NCBI RefSeq assembly: GCF_002847525.1
Contig: NZ_PKKM01000011.1
Span: forward strand, 62,600-100,329
Direction of reading: 5' to 3'
Origin: Schaalia odontolytica
GTDB taxonomy: Bacteria > Actinomycetota > Actinomycetes > Actinomycetales > Actinomycetaceae
Length of the DNA: 37,730 nt
Shown here: positions 10,323 through 18,282 of the stretch, piece by piece
Layout: the number at the start of each line of letters is the position of its first letter
How positions within the stretch are numbered: the stretch's first letter is position 1
The notes under the pieces: model-generated
The model's input: the letters and a program-made list of their open reading frames with translations, nothing else
Told to the model about the DNA's origin: nothing
The model's database searches: none
Translations under genes and position numbers: made by a program

Positions 10323-11175
10323 ACTCCGATTGTGCCACCCGCGCCGAGAGCATGTCCCACTGGGGGGCGTCCTCGACGACGGGGGCTGCCTCACGTCGAG
10401 ACGTGGCCCACGCGTCGGCGAAGAGCTGTGCCCACTTGGTGTAGGCCGCCGAATTCGGGTGGAAGAAGTCCGCTGCGTGGTAGGCGAACGTGTAGGTCGG
10501 CAGGGAGTATTCCTGGGTGAGGGAGCGCAGATCGACGACGTCCGCGTCGCTGTCGGAGACGGCCGCCGCGATGCGGTCGGACATGTCTTGCGCGCGACTT
10601 TCCTGAGGCATGATGCCGAAGGACGGGATCGTGGAGACGAGGGCGTTCGCGGGCAGGGCGGCGAGGACTCGACGCAGTCGCTCTTCGAACTGACCGGGGG
10701 CCATGTCCTCGGTCATGACGTCGTTGCCGCCGATGGTGAGCGTCACCAGGTCGGGGCTGTAGGGGCCGTCCAGCAGGCCCAGGCCGATCATCTGTGGGAT
10801 CTGGGTGAGTTCGACAGACTCGATGGTGGCCCCGGAGAGGGAGAGGTTGAGCAGGAGGACCTCGCGGTCCATCTGCGCGGCGATCGCGGAGGCGAGGCGC
10901 GCAGGGTAGGACTCGGTGACGCGCGAGGCACCCACGCCCTGCACGGAGGAGTCGCCGAGGGAGACGATCAGGTATGGACGCTCGCCCTCGGGATGTTCGT
11001 CGAGCTGGCGCAGGCGTTCCAGGGTCGCCAGGTTGTGGTTTTCCCAGGCCTTGCGGTAGTCACCGCGCTGGGAGTCCAGCCGCAGGAGACGCCCGATGGC
11101 CAGGCCGCCGCCAAAAAGGCTCGCGCCGCCGGCTGCCGCGCCCGCTACCTGCCATGCTCGTTTGCTGATCCCCAT
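10312..11175 (-). CDS. Membrane-anchored SGNH/GDSL-family hydrolase
   Basis: A 287-residue protein with an N-terminal hydrophobic anchor (residues 7-30, Ala/Gly-rich) and an SGNH hydrolase domain. Block I is VSLGDSSVQGVGAS with the nucleophile Ser76, the block III region is TIGGNDVM, and the C-terminal D-x-x-H block is FAYHAADFFHPN. Such enzymes are esterases or lipases, and some deacetylate cell-wall sugars; the substrate here is unknown. AAGGA precedes the ATG at 11175 by 7 nt. It overlaps pth by 11 nt downstream and is separated from galK upstream by a hairpin. The hydrophobic N-terminus with few charges could be either a signal anchor or a cleaved signal peptide. Confidence 0.87.
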   Translation of the reverse strand: MGISKRAWQVAGAAAGGASLFGGGLAIGRLLRLDSQRGDYRKAWENHNLATLERLRQLDEHPEGERPYLIVSLGDSSVQGVGASRVTESYPARLASAIAAQMDREVLLLNLSLSGATIESVELTQIPQMIGLGLLDGPYSPDLVTLTIGGNDVMTEDMAPGQFEERLRRVLAALPANALVSTIPSFGIMPQESRAQDMSDRIAAAVSDSDADVVDLRSLTQEYSLPTYTFAYHAADFFHPNSAAYTKWAQLFADAWATSRREAAPVVEDAPQWDMLSARVAQSEYDD

Positions 11176-11222
11176 TGAAGTGTCCTTCCCTCGTGTTTGC
11201 TGGTTCTCAGTGTAACGAGGCC

Positions 11223-11257
11223 GGGGCCGGTGCTTCAAATGCTGAAGCACCGGCCCC
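11223..11257 (-). terminator. Hairpin terminator between galK and the SGNH hydrolase
   Basis: Perfect 15-bp inverted repeat GGGGCCGGTGCTTCA with a 5-nt loop, starting 20 nt after the galK stop. There is no clear U-run on either strand, so it may be a U-less actinobacterial terminator or an attenuating hairpin. Confidence 0.65.
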
Positions 11258-11276
11258 TCGGTTTGTCACAGATCGC

Positions 11277-12524
11277 TCAGTCCAGGCGTCCGGCGGGCGC
11301 ACCCGGGAGGGATCGGATGAAGTGGGGAGGCTCCCACCCTCGCTCCGCGTAGGCGGCCGCGACGGCTCGCGCCACGCCCTCCACGGAGTGCGCATCGACA
11401 AGCGCGATCGCGCTACCGCCGAAGCCTCCGCCCGTCATGCGTGCTCCGTGCGCGCCCGCAGCGCGGGCAGCCTCCACGGCCACGTCCAGCTCCTCGCAGG
11501 AGACCTCGTAGTCGTCGCGCAGAGAGTCATGCGAATCGTTGAGGAGGGCGCCCGCGACCGCCAGTCGCGTCCCCTCGAGCGGCCCCTCGTCGAGAAGCTC
11601 GATAAAGGCGCGCGTCCGCGCGATCTCGGAGACGACGTGACGCGTGCGCGCAGCCAGGCGCTCATTGCCCAGCGCGGCCGTGGCCTCGTCCAGGTCCTCC
11701 ACGTCCACGAGCTGACCCACGCCCAGGATGCGCGCCGACTCCTCACAGTCCGCACGGCGCGACCCGTACTGGCCATCCGCCAGCGAATGCTTGGCACGCG
11801 TATCGATGACAAGAAGCTCGAGGCCGACCGCGCTCAGGTCGAAGGGAACCTGGCGCGTCGACATGTCGCGGCAGTCGAGGGCCAGCGCGTGCCCCTCGCT
11901 GCATCGCAGCGACGCCGTCTGGTCCAGGCCACCCGTGTTCGCACCCGCCACCTGGTTTTCCGCGGCGCGCGCCGCGTCCACGAGGACCTTGCGCCCCTCG
12001 TCGTTGGGGGCCTCGATCGTGCCCGCAAGACCCAGCGAGCACACCTCGTCAAGGGCAACCGCGGTCGCACACTCGAGCGCGGCGCTCGACGACAGCCCCC
12101 CACCCAGGGGCACGCACGACCACAGGGCCGCATCAAAACCAGGCAGCGGTCCGTATCCCGCCTGCTCGAGGGCCCACGCGACACCCGCAAGGTAAGCGGT
12201 CCAATGGTTCGTCACCTCGCCGGGCGTCCCCTTCGGGCCGATCACGTCGAGATCGAGGACGTCGATCGCCTCGCGCGTCTGCGGCGAAATCAGGCGTATC
12301 GTCCGATCCTCACGAGGCGACAGCGCCACGTAGGCGCGGTGCGGCAGTGCAATCGGAACGCACGGACCGCCGTTGTAGTCCACGTGCTCGCCAATGATGT
12401 TGACACGCCCGGGCGCGCTCCACACGCCACGAGGCTCGTAGCCAAACGCGTCACGGAACAGGTCTGCGGCCTGCGCGGCCCCTTCATCGGGAGTAGCGGC
12501 GTCGGCCCACACAAGATCAGTCAC
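11277..12524 (-). CDS. galK: Galactokinase
   Basis: Phosphorylates alpha-D-galactose to galactose 1-phosphate in the Leloir pathway. The 415-residue GHMP kinase has the galactokinase signature PGRVNIIGEHVDYNGG at 38-53, the ATP loop PLGGGLSSSAALECA near 135-149, and motif 3 RMTGGGFGGSAIAL near the C-terminus. The start is GTG with AAGGAGG 5 nt upstream. No galT or galE is adjacent. A promoter with TTGAAG and TAGCCT separated by 18 bp lies just upstream. The sugar it feeds could enter surface-glycan synthesis, but nothing in the sequence links it to the locus at 17-35 kb. Confidence 0.95.
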   Translation of the reverse strand: MTDLVWADAATPDEGAAQAADLFRDAFGYEPRGVWSAPGRVNIIGEHVDYNGGPCVPIALPHRAYVALSPREDRTIRLISPQTREAIDVLDLDVIGPKGTPGEVTNHWTAYLAGVAWALEQAGYGPLPGFDAALWSCVPLGGGLSSSAALECATAVALDEVCSLGLAGTIEAPNDEGRKVLVDAARAAENQVAGANTGGLDQTASLRCSEGHALALDCRDMSTRQVPFDLSAVGLELLVIDTRAKHSLADGQYGSRRADCEESARILGVGQLVDVEDLDEATAALGNERLAARTRHVVSEIARTRAFIELLDEGPLEGTRLAVAGALLNDSHDSLRDDYEVSCEELDVAVEAARAAGAHGARMTGGGFGGSAIALVDAHSVEGVARAVAAAYAERGWEPPHFIRSLPGAPAGRLD

Positions 12525-12551
12525 AAGATCCTCCTTGGTCTCACTTCCCCA

Positions 12552-12581
12552 AGGCTACGTGAACGCCCTCACACCCTTCAA
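12552..12581 (-). promoter_or_regulatory. Predicted galK promoter
   Basis: On the minus strand TTGAAG (12581-12576) and TAGCCT (12557-12552) are spaced by 18 bp. They lie upstream of the AAGGAGG site and GTG start of galK at 12524. Confidence 0.55.
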
Positions 12582-12617
12582 GCGCTACGGCCTCATCGAA
12601 CCCACCCCGACACCCGG

Positions 12618-12623
12618 TACAGT
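12618..12623 (+). promoter_or_regulatory. Candidate -10 box for the 2H phosphoesterase gene
   Basis: TACAGT fits the TAnnnT pattern of actinobacterial primary-sigma -10 boxes and lies 33 nt before the ATG at 12657. No convincing -35 is visible. It is divergent from the galK promoter. Confidence 0.35.
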
Positions 12624-12656
12624 GGAGCCACCACAACCGCGACACAGGCAGGCCCC

Positions 12657-13205
12657 ATGTTCCTCCCCCAACGACTCCCCGGCCAGGACTGGCTCGGCGT
12701 CGTCGTCGCGATCCCCGAACCGTGGGTCACACAGCTCACCGACCTGCGCCTACGCCTGGGGGACCTGGCCGGATCACGCATCCCCGCGCACATCACGCTG
12801 ATGCCACCCACGCCCGTCGCACGAGAAGCGCGCGCCGAGGTCATCGACCACCTGCGCTCGATCGCCTCGCGCCACGCCCCCTTCCGGGTCACATTGTCCG
12901 GCACTGATTCCTTCCGCCCCGTCTCCAACGTTGCCTTCATGACGCTGGCCGAGGGCGCCTCCGCCTGCACGGATCTCGCCGAGGAAATCCGCTCCGGCCC
13001 CCTCGACCACGACACGCGATTTCCGTACCACCCGCACGTGACGCTGGCGCAGGACGTGGACGACATCGCCCTAGATCTTGCACTCGACATCGGCGCGACC
13101 GTCGAGGCCTCGTGGATCGTTCCCGGCTTCCGTCTGGACCGCATTGACCCCTCGGGCATCTACTCCTCGATGGCCCTGTTCGACTTCGACGCCTCCGGGC
13201 ACTGA
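12657..13205 (+). CDS. 2H phosphoesterase, 2'-5' RNA ligase family (LigT/CPDase-like)
   Basis: A 182-residue protein with the two H-x-T motifs that define the 2H superfamily: HITL at residues 45-48 and HVTL at 127-130. They are spaced as in RNA 2',3'-cyclic phosphodiesterase / 2'-5' ligase-like proteins. The expected activity is opening of 2',3'-cyclic phosphates or reversible 2'-5' ligation of tRNA halves, but the biological substrate of bacterial members is mostly unknown. The reading frame stays open far upstream; the ATG at 12657 is chosen because conserved sequence starts there (LGVVVAIPEPW). Its ribosome-binding site is weak (CAGG). It is divergent from galK and is followed by the large repeat-rich gap. 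Confidence 0.85.
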   Translation: MFLPQRLPGQDWLGVVVAIPEPWVTQLTDLRLRLGDLAGSRIPAHITLMPPTPVAREARAEVIDHLRSIASRHAPFRVTLSGTDSFRPVSNVAFMTLAEGASACTDLAEEIRSGPLDHDTRFPYHPHVTLAQDVDDIALDLALDIGATVEASWIVPGFRLDRIDPSGIYSSMALFDFDASGH

Positions 13206-13598
13206 TTCCCTACCAGGCTGTCGCCCGCTCTTTTCGCCGCCCGCTTTCCGCGCGGCAGGATCCCTGTCCGCCCGCTCATCACGCGCTCATCGACCACTTA
13301 TCGCCCGCTCATCACGCGCTGGTGTTCCGGGCGCCGAATGGCCCGGCCGTGGGGCCGGGCTGCTTGGTGTGCCCGTGGGCGGCGGCCCGCCCGCGAGCCG
13401 TCCGCGCCGCGAGCTTCGCTCGGCGCGTCGTCTCGAAGCCCGGCCAGGCCCCGCCACCGCCCACGGGCACCGCAGCCAGGCCTTCCTGTCCCTCCGGCGC
13501 CCTCCACACCGGCGCTCTCCTTACTGCGAGTAGCCAGCCCAAGCCACACCACCATCTGCAAGCACCGCCAGGACCCGCAGCCCCATCTTCGGGGCATT
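13206..13598. other. Gene-free GC-rich stretch with inverted repeats
   Basis: I see no credible gene here. Positions 13341-13360 form an 8-bp stem (GCCCGGCC/GGCCGGGC) with a GTGG loop, which could terminate the 2H gene. A 14-bp inverted repeat (GTGCCCGTGGGCGG) has arms at 13369-13382 and 13457-13470, enclosing a further CGAGC-TTC-GCTCG hairpin. The open frames on both strands are Arg/Pro/Ala-rich products of high GC, without ribosome-binding sites. Confidence 0.6.
13269..13320. repeat. 19-bp direct repeat, two copies
   Basis: CGCCCGCTCATCACGCGCT occurs identically at 13269-13287 and 13302-13320 (33-bp period). Two shorter CGCCCGCT copies lie just upstream in the same orientation. Confidence 0.85.
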
Positions 13599-13599
13599 A

Positions 13600-13723
13600 T
13601 CCGGATAGGTTGCGCGCACGCGGATAGGTTATGCGCATCCGGATAGGTTATTAAGCTATCCGGATGATCGTTACCTATCCGGATGATCGTTACCTATCCG
13701 GATGATCGTTACCTATCCGGATG
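13600..13723. repeat. Repeat array A: 19-bp units in head-to-head orientation
   Basis: Three copies of CGGATAGGT begin at 13602, 13621 and 13640. They are followed by four copies of the inverse, CTATCCG, at 13656, 13675, 13694 and 13713. The period is exactly 19 bp on both sides, and the orientation flips at about 13650. The right-hand units (CTATCCGGATGATCGTTAC) are identical to one another; the left-hand units differ outside the core. Because the sequence between cores is repeated rather than unique, this is not a CRISPR. The layout resembles an operator or iteron cluster. No gene adjoins that would explain it. Confidence 0.9.
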
Positions 13724-13740
13724 TGTATTAACCCCCGGGA

Positions 13741-13873
13741 CCGCCCCACCAATTTCGCATGCAATTCCCCAACGACTATTTCAAATCATGAATTCAGATC
13801 GTTGGAATTGCAACGTTTTCAGACTTTGTTGAAGCTTCACACAATTGAATTGCATGCGAAATTTTGGGGCGGG
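13741..13873. repeat. Element 1: AT-rich element with inverted ends
   Basis: Arms at 13741-13767 and 13847-13873 are inverted copies (CCGCCCCA, a 1-nt length difference, then AATTTCGCATGCAATTC). The core between the TCGCATGC ends is 105 bp (13755-13859) and AT-rich in GC-rich surroundings, with CAACGTTT at offset 56. An inner pair CCAACGA/TCGTTGG could fold separately. The same ends and the same central octamer recur at 36950-37055. There is no open reading frame. It begins about 18 bp after array A. Confidence 0.8.
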
Positions 13874-13927
13874 CGACGGTGGCGACTACGGGTGCGCCAC
13901 AGACGACGAGCACACCGCATACGCGAA

Positions 13928-13964
13928 AGGCCGCGGCCCGGGAAGGACACCCAGGCCGCGGCCT
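13928..13964 (-). terminator. Terminator of xth
   Basis: Perfect 11-bp inverted repeat AGGCCGCGGCC starting 14 nt after the xth stop, followed on the minus strand by TTTCG. Confidence 0.75.
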
Positions 13965-13977
13965 CGTCGATAAAACG

Positions 13978-14805
13978 TCAGATCTCGTAGGTCACCGAGA
14001 CCGGCGCATGATCCGAGAAGCGCTCCGCATACTCGTCGGCACGGCCAATCTCGAAGGAACGCGCGCGCTCGCCCAGGGCGGGCGTCGCGTACTGATAGTC
14101 GATGCGCCAGCCCGCATTGTTGACGAAGGCCTGACCGCGCCACGACCACCACGAGTAGGGGCCCTGCACGTCGCCAGCCAGGTCGCGCACAGTGTCGCGC
14201 CAGCCTTCCTCCACCCACTGGTTGAGGAAGGCGATCTCCTCGTCGAGGACGCCGGCGCGCTTGTTGTGGTTCGGCTTCCAGTTCTTGATGTCAGCCTCGC
14301 TGCGCACGACATTGAAGTCGCCGCACACGAGGGAGGAGATGCCCCCGGCGGCCTCTTCGGCAATCAGCTCTGCCATACGCGCGCCGATACGGGGCAGATG
14401 CGCCATCTTGGCCTCCTGCTTGGGGGTATCCTTCTCGCCCGAATGGAAGTACGCAGAGACGACGCGCACGGGGGTGTCACCGCCCTCGGGACGCACGACG
14501 GCCTCGAGCCAACGGCCCGAATCCACATCCGTCTCGACATCGTCGAGGATCAGGCGGGGCTCACCCTCCAGGACCGCACGCCCGCGTCGCACGGCTACAC
14601 CCACACCCGCACGGCCCTTGATACGGCAGGGAACCCACACACTCTCCCAGGCCTCGCCCATGATCTCGCGGGAGATCTCCTCGGGCGCGCGCACCTCCTG
14701 CATGAGCAGCACATCCGTGTCTGACCCCTCCAGCCAGTCAAGGAAGCCGCGCTTGTGGGCGGCGCGGATGCCGTTGAGGTTCACGGTGGTCACCGTCAGA
14801 GTCAT
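13978..14805 (-). CDS. xth: Exodeoxyribonuclease III
   Basis: A 275-residue enzyme of the exonuclease III / AP endonuclease family, acting in base excision repair on abasic sites and 3' blocks. Conserved catalytic elements are VNLNGIRAAH (Asn11), LLMQEVR (Glu37, metal ligand), the GDFNVV motif, and the C-terminal SDHAPVSV with the catalytic Asp-His pair at about 265-266. The length is normal. AAGGAG lies 6 nt before the ATG, and a TAGACT -10-like box lies about 27 nt upstream of it. It has its own downstream terminator and follows the folD terminator, so it is probably monocistronic. Confidence 0.95.
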   Translation of the reverse strand: MTLTVTTVNLNGIRAAHKRGFLDWLEGSDTDVLLMQEVRAPEEISREIMGEAWESVWVPCRIKGRAGVGVAVRRGRAVLEGEPRLILDDVETDVDSGRWLEAVVRPEGGDTPVRVVSAYFHSGEKDTPKQEAKMAHLPRIGARMAELIAEEAAGGISSLVCGDFNVVRSEADIKNWKPNHNKRAGVLDEEIAFLNQWVEEGWRDTVRDLAGDVQGPYSWWSWRGQAFVNNAGWRIDYQYATPALGERARSFEIGRADEYAERFSDHAPVSVTYEI

Positions 14806-14845
14806 CGTTTTCTCCTTACGCGAGTTTTCTTCAGTCTAGAGGAAC

Positions 14846-14888
14846 GAGGAGGCGCGGCGAGGAATGGGTATCCTCACCGCGCCTCCTC
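14846..14888 (-). terminator. Terminator of glyA-folD
   Basis: 12-bp inverted repeat GAGGAGGCGCGG (14846-14857 and 14877-14888) with an inner GAGGA/TCCTC stem, starting 47 nt after the folD stop. The U-tail is poor. Confidence 0.65.
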
Positions 14889-14934
14889 TGCGTTCGCGGG
14901 CGACCGCCTCGTGTGCCGAGGCCACGCACGTCTG

Positions 14935-15843
14935 TCAGTTCGCGCTGATTCCCGCCTGACGTTCGGCAGCCTCGACGACGTTCGTCACGAGGAGGGCCCG
15001 TGTCATCGGGCCGACACCGCCGGGGTTGGGGCTCAGCCAGCTGGCCACCTCATCCACACCGTCTGCAACGTCACCCATCAGACGAGCCTTGCCATCCTCG
15101 CCCTGCACGCGGCTCACGCCAACGTCCAGGACGATGGCGCCGGGGGCCACCATGTCGGGGGTGATGATCCCAGCGGAGCCAGCCGCAGCCACGATGACGT
15201 CCGCTCGGCGCACGTGATCGGCCAGATCGGTCGTGCCCGTGTGGCACACATCAACCGTCGCGTTCACTTCCTTGCGCATGAGCAGCAGGCCAATCGAACG
15301 CCCCACGGTCACGCCTCGACCAATGACGCACACGTTCTTGCCGGCCAGGTCGATCCCATGGCGTTCCATGAGCTCGATGACCGCGCGCGGCGTGCACGGC
15401 AGCGGCGAGTCGATGGGACCCGAGCCTCGCAGCACGAGGCGCCCAAGGTTCATCGGATGCAGGCCGTCCGCATCCTTCGCGGGGTCGATACGCTCCAGAA
15501 CAGCGTTCGTATCGATTCCGCGCGGCAACGGCAGCTGCACGATGTAGCCCGTGCAGGCGGGGTCCGCGTTGAGCTGATCGATCGCGGCCTCCACCTGCTC
15601 CTGCGTCGCGTCAGCGGGCAGGTCCACGCGGATCGACTCGGCGCCGATTTCCGCACAGTCACGGTGCTTTCCGGCGACGTAGGCAACGGACCCGGGGTCC
15701 TCACCCACGAGGATCGTGCCGAGGCCCGGGACAACACCGGCCTCACGCAGACGATCGACGCGCTCCTTCAGTTCCGACTTAATGGCGGCAGCGGTCGCCT
15801 TTCCATCCAAGACCCCAGCGGGGCCCTCCCAGGGAGCCCTCAC
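14935..15843 (-). CDS. folD: Bifunctional methylenetetrahydrofolate dehydrogenase / methenyl-THF cyclohydrolase
   Basis: Interconverts 5,10-methylene-THF, methenyl-THF and 10-formyl-THF using NADP. The 302-residue product has [14 protein letters not shown], the catalytic Lys segment YVAGKHRDC, the signature [12 protein letters not shown], and the Rossmann segment [14 protein letters not shown]. The GTG at 15843 is 2 nt after the glyA stop; a TTG a few codons in, giving MDGKATAAA, is an alternative start. Neither has a strong ribosome-binding site, so coupling to glyA translation is likely. GlyA makes methylene-THF and FolD oxidises it. The pair sits behind a ZTP riboswitch, which fits a supply of 10-formyl-THF for purine synthesis. 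Confidence 0.95.
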   Translation of the reverse strand: MRAPWEGPAGVLDGKATAAAIKSELKERVDRLREAGVVPGLGTILVGEDPGSVAYVAGKHRDCAEIGAESIRVDLPADATQEQVEAAIDQLNADPACTGYIVQLPLPRGIDTNAVLERIDPAKDADGLHPMNLGRLVLRGSGPIDSPLPCTPRAVIELMERHGIDLAGKNVCVIGRGVTVGRSIGLLLMRKEVNATVDVCHTGTTDLADHVRRADVIVAAAGSAGIITPDMVAPGAIVLDVGVSRVQGEDGKARLMGDVADGVDEVASWLSPNPGGVGPMTRALLVTNVVEAAERQAGISAN

Positions 15844-15845
15844 GA

Positions 15846-17129
15846 TCAGAGCCCAGCGTACAGCGGGTGCTTGTCCGTCAGCTTCTTGACGCGGGCGCGC
15901 AGGGCATCCACCTCAACGTTGCCGCCGGACGCACCCTGGGACAGGGTCGTGCCGATGATGTCCGCAACCTCGGCGAAGTCCTCGGCGTCGAAGCCGCGCG
16001 TCGCGAGGGCGGGGGTGCCGATGCGCAGGCCCGAGGTGACGGCCGGCGGACGGGGATCGAAGGGAACGGCGTTACGGTTGACGGTAATACCGACCTCGTG
16101 CAGCAGATCCTCGGCCTGCTGACCGTTGAGCTCAGAGTCGACCAGGTCGACGAGGACGAGGTGCACATCGGTGCCGCCCGTGACCAGCTTGATACCGGCC
16201 TTCTTCGCATCGTCAGCGCCCAGGCGCTCGGCAATGATCTGCGCGCCCTCGAGGGTGCGGCGCTGGCGGTCCTTGAATTCGTCGGTCTGCGCGACCTTCA
16301 TGGCGATGGCCTTCGCGGCGATCACGTGCATGAGGGGGCCACCCTGCTGGCCGGGGAACACGGAAGAGTTCAGCTTCTTGCCCCACTGCTCGCCGCGCGA
16401 GGACAGGATCATGCCGGAACGAGGACCACCCAGCGTCTTGTGAACGGTCGTCGTCACCACGTCGGCGAAGGGGACGGGGTTCGGGTGCAGACCCGCAGCC
16501 ACGAGGCCTGCGAAGTGAGCCATGTCCACCCAGAGGGCGGCGCCGACCTCGTCCGCGATGTCGCGGAAGGCCTGGAAGTCGAGGTGACGCGGGTAGGCGG
16601 ACCAGCCGGCGATGATGACACGCGGGCGCTCCGCAAGGACAGCCTCACGAACCTTCTCGGGCTCAATGCGCATGGTCTCACGGTCAACCTCGTAGGCGAC
16701 GGCCTTGTAGTTCTTACCCGAGAAGTTCAGGCGCATGCCGTGGGTCAGGTGACCACCGTGGGCCAGGGACAGGCCCAGGATCGGGTCGCCGACATTCGCC
16801 ATGGCCATGAGCGCTGCAGCGTTGGCCTGCGCACCAGCGTGAGGCTGAACATTCACGTAGTCGCCACCGAAGACCTGCTTCGCACGTTCGATGGCGAGAG
16901 ACTCCGCGACGTCCACAAACTCGCAGCCACCGTAGTAGCGGCGACCCGGGTAGCCCTCGGCGTACTTGTTGGTGAGGACCGAGCCCTGCGCCTCGAGGAC
17001 GGCGCGCGGAACAAAGTTCTCCGAGGCGATCATCTCGAGGGTGTCACGCTGACGGCCAAGCTCGGCGTCCAGAACGGCCTGAATCTCAGGATCCAGCTGC
17101 GCAAGTGTCATGTCATTGAGGGAATCCAT
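15846..17129 (-). CDS. glyA: Serine hydroxymethyltransferase
   Basis: PLP enzyme converting serine and THF to glycine and 5,10-methylene-THF. The 427-residue product is full length. It shows MIASENFVP near the start, [19 protein letters not shown], the substrate-loop [12 protein letters not shown], and the PLP Lys motif [22 protein letters not shown] lies 6 nt before the ATG at 17129; an ATG six codons downstream has no ribosome-binding site. The gene is preceded by a ZTP riboswitch and followed by folD with a 2-nt gap, forming a one-carbon operon ended by the hairpin at 14846-14888. Confidence 0.97.
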   Translation of the reverse strand: MDSLNDMTLAQLDPEIQAVLDAELGRQRDTLEMIASENFVPRAVLEAQGSVLTNKYAEGYPGRRYYGGCEFVDVAESLAIERAKQVFGGDYVNVQPHAGAQANAAALMAMANVGDPILGLSLAHGGHLTHGMRLNFSGKNYKAVAYEVDRETMRIEPEKVREAVLAERPRVIIAGWSAYPRHLDFQAFRDIADEVGAALWVDMAHFAGLVAAGLHPNPVPFADVVTTTVHKTLGGPRSGMILSSRGEQWGKKLNSSVFPGQQGGPLMHVIAAKAIAMKVAQTDEFKDRQRRTLEGAQIIAERLGADDAKKAGIKLVTGGTDVHLVLVDLVDSELNGQQAEDLLHEVGITVNRNAVPFDPRPPAVTSGLRIGTPALATRGFDAEDFAEVADIIGTTLSQGASGGNVEVDALRARVKKLTDKHPLYAGL

Positions 17130-17169
17130 GGGGTTCTCCTATTGATCATCCGATGATGGTTGGCAGTGG

Positions 17170-17249
17170 CCTCTAGCCCAGGCGGGCGGCTATCGATGCC
17201 GACGCGTCGCTCCCCGGTGGTGGCCCACCTGTTCGCCAGTCACGACACG
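17170..17249 (-). ncRNA. ZTP (pfl) riboswitch upstream of glyA
   Basis: The minus-strand RNA contains the hallmark blocks of the pfl motif in order: GUCGUGACUGGCG, then GUGGGCCACCACCGGGGAGCG, which closes back on the first stem through CGAC, then a short linker and CCGCCCGCCUGGGC. These are the conserved P1/P2 and P3/pseudoknot parts that bind ZTP/ZMP. The family is known to control purine and one-carbon genes including glyA and folD, which is the context here. The riboswitch lies 40-120 nt before the glyA start. I see no clear intrinsic terminator after it, so control may act at the ribosome-binding site; that part is inference. Confidence 0.9.
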
Positions 17250-17255
17250 CTGACC

Positions 17256-17261
17256 AGTCTA
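17256..17261 (-). promoter_or_regulatory. Candidate -10 box of the glyA-folD operon
   Basis: TAGACT on the minus strand, placed so that transcription would begin about 7 nt later at the 5' edge of the ZTP riboswitch. No good -35 at standard spacing is seen. Confidence 0.45.
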
Positions 17262-17386
17262 TCGCTCGGCGGTTTTCCGCGCATTCTGCCAAGGTGTCAG
17301 CAAGCTACCAGCTGGTCACAGGACCTTCAGATCTGACTTGCACAACTCGTCAGGTGCACGAAATCACAGCCTTTTTTCGCTTGTAC

Positions 17387-17437
17387 TTAACCCTTTGGTT
17401 AGCAACCAAGCTAACCATATGGATAGACTAGGGTTAA
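17387..17437 (+). promoter_or_regulatory. Promoter with nested operator-like palindromes for the sugar transferase gene
   Basis: TTAACCC (17387-17393) and GGGTTAA (17431-17437) form an outer inverted repeat. Inside lies a perfect TGGTTAGC / GCTAACCA pair (17396-17403 and 17410-17417). TAGACT at 17424-17429 is a good -10, and TTAGCA at 17399 is a possible -35 at 19 bp. The leftmost part, TTAACCCTTTGGTTAG, matches the motif YAACCNNTTGGTYA also found upstream of the two secreted-protein genes (23187-23202 and 26875-26889). A transcription factor acting on all three is inferred. Confidence 0.55.
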
Positions 17438-17462
17438 CACCTAACGGTGACTGAGTTGCGCG

Positions 17463-17512
17463 GGGATCATTTACTCAGTAAATATCCCAGTTTGGAGCGG
17501 TTTTCTCCGCTC
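17463..17512 (+). promoter_or_regulatory. Structured 5' leader of the sugar transferase mRNA
   Basis: The leader from about 17436 to 17562 (roughly 127 nt) contains two hairpins. Around 17469-17483 is the perfect palindrome ATTTACTCAGTAAAT, extended by GGGAT/ATCCC with one bulge. At 17495-17512 a GAGCGG/CCGCTC stem encloses a U-rich loop. The first could equally be a DNA operator. I do not recognise a known riboswitch class. Confidence 0.4.
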
Positions 17513-17562
17513 TAACCGACATGCAGCATTTGAGTTTGAGGAAGTAGAAGGAAGACGCACAG

Positions 17563-18258
17563 ATGACAACCTTGACGAAGCCCACCGCACGAGCCGCATC
17601 CACGGCTCTCGCATTCGAGCACGCGTCGGATCTTGCCGCCTCCGCCGACAACGCCATCAAGCGCATGTGCGACATTTTCGCAGCTCTCTTCGGCATTATC
17701 CTGCTGACTCCGCTGTGGATCATCGTCGCCCTCATGGTGCGCCTGAACGACGGCGGCCCCGCTTTCTTCACCCAGGAGCGAGTCGGGCTCGACGGCAAGA
17801 CTTTTACCATGTTTAAGTTCCGCACCATGCGCGTGGACGCCGAAGAGCTCAAGGAATCCCTCATGGAGGCCAACGAAGCAGACTCTTCCGCCGGAAATTC
17901 GATCATGTTCAAAATGGCGAACGATCCGCGTATTACACGCATCGGAGCCTTCCTGCGCAAGACGTCGATCGACGAGCTGCCCCAGCTGTTCAACGTGCTG
18001 CGTGGCGACATGTCGCTCGTTGGCCCGCGCCCCCCGCTCCCCAGCGAGGTCGCTCAGTACGAGCCGCGCGTCATGGGCAAGTTCGCCGTTCGCCCCGGCA
18101 TTACGGGCCTCTGGCAGATCTCCGGCCGCTCGAACCTCTCCTGGGATGAGACCGTCCACCTGGACCTCTCCTACGCCCAGCACCGCTCCCTGACCCTCGA
18201 CACGTGGATCATGCTCCAGACTATTCCCGCGCTCCTGCGTCACGAGGGCGCCTACTAA
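17563..18258 (+). CDS. Short-form initiating sugar-phosphate transferase (polyprenol phosphoglycosyl transferase)
   Basis: A 231-residue monotopic phosphoglycosyl transferase (bacterial sugar transferase family) that moves a sugar 1-phosphate from UDP-sugar to undecaprenyl phosphate, the first membrane step of glycan assembly. One hydrophobic re-entrant segment lies at about 37-60. It is followed by GPAFFTQERVGLDGKTFTMFKFRTMR, then DPRITRIGAFLRKTSIDELPQLFNVLRGDMSLVGPRPPLP with the catalytic D-E pair, and RPGITGLWQISGRSNLSWDE. The large N-terminal multi-membrane and CoA-binding-like domains of WbaP types are absent, so this is the PglC-like core. AAGGA lies about 10 nt before the ATG. It stands alone on the plus strand, between operator-like repeats and a strong terminator, opposite the rest of the glycan locus. 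The sugar specificity cannot be read from the sequence. Confidence 0.93.
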   Translation: MTTLTKPTARAASTALAFEHASDLAASADNAIKRMCDIFAALFGIILLTPLWIIVALMVRLNDGGPAFFTQERVGLDGKTFTMFKFRTMRVDAEELKESLMEANEADSSAGNSIMFKMANDPRITRIGAFLRKTSIDELPQLFNVLRGDMSLVGPRPPLPSEVAQYEPRVMGKFAVRPGITGLWQISGRSNLSWDETVHLDLSYAQHRSLTLDTWIMLQTIPALLRHEGAY

Positions 18259-18282
18259 GTCTTTCCTCTCTGTGTGTGATTG

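Noticed and set aside
13741..13873. Insertion sequence
   Set aside because: There is no transposase frame and no clear target duplication; at most a miniature, non-coding element.
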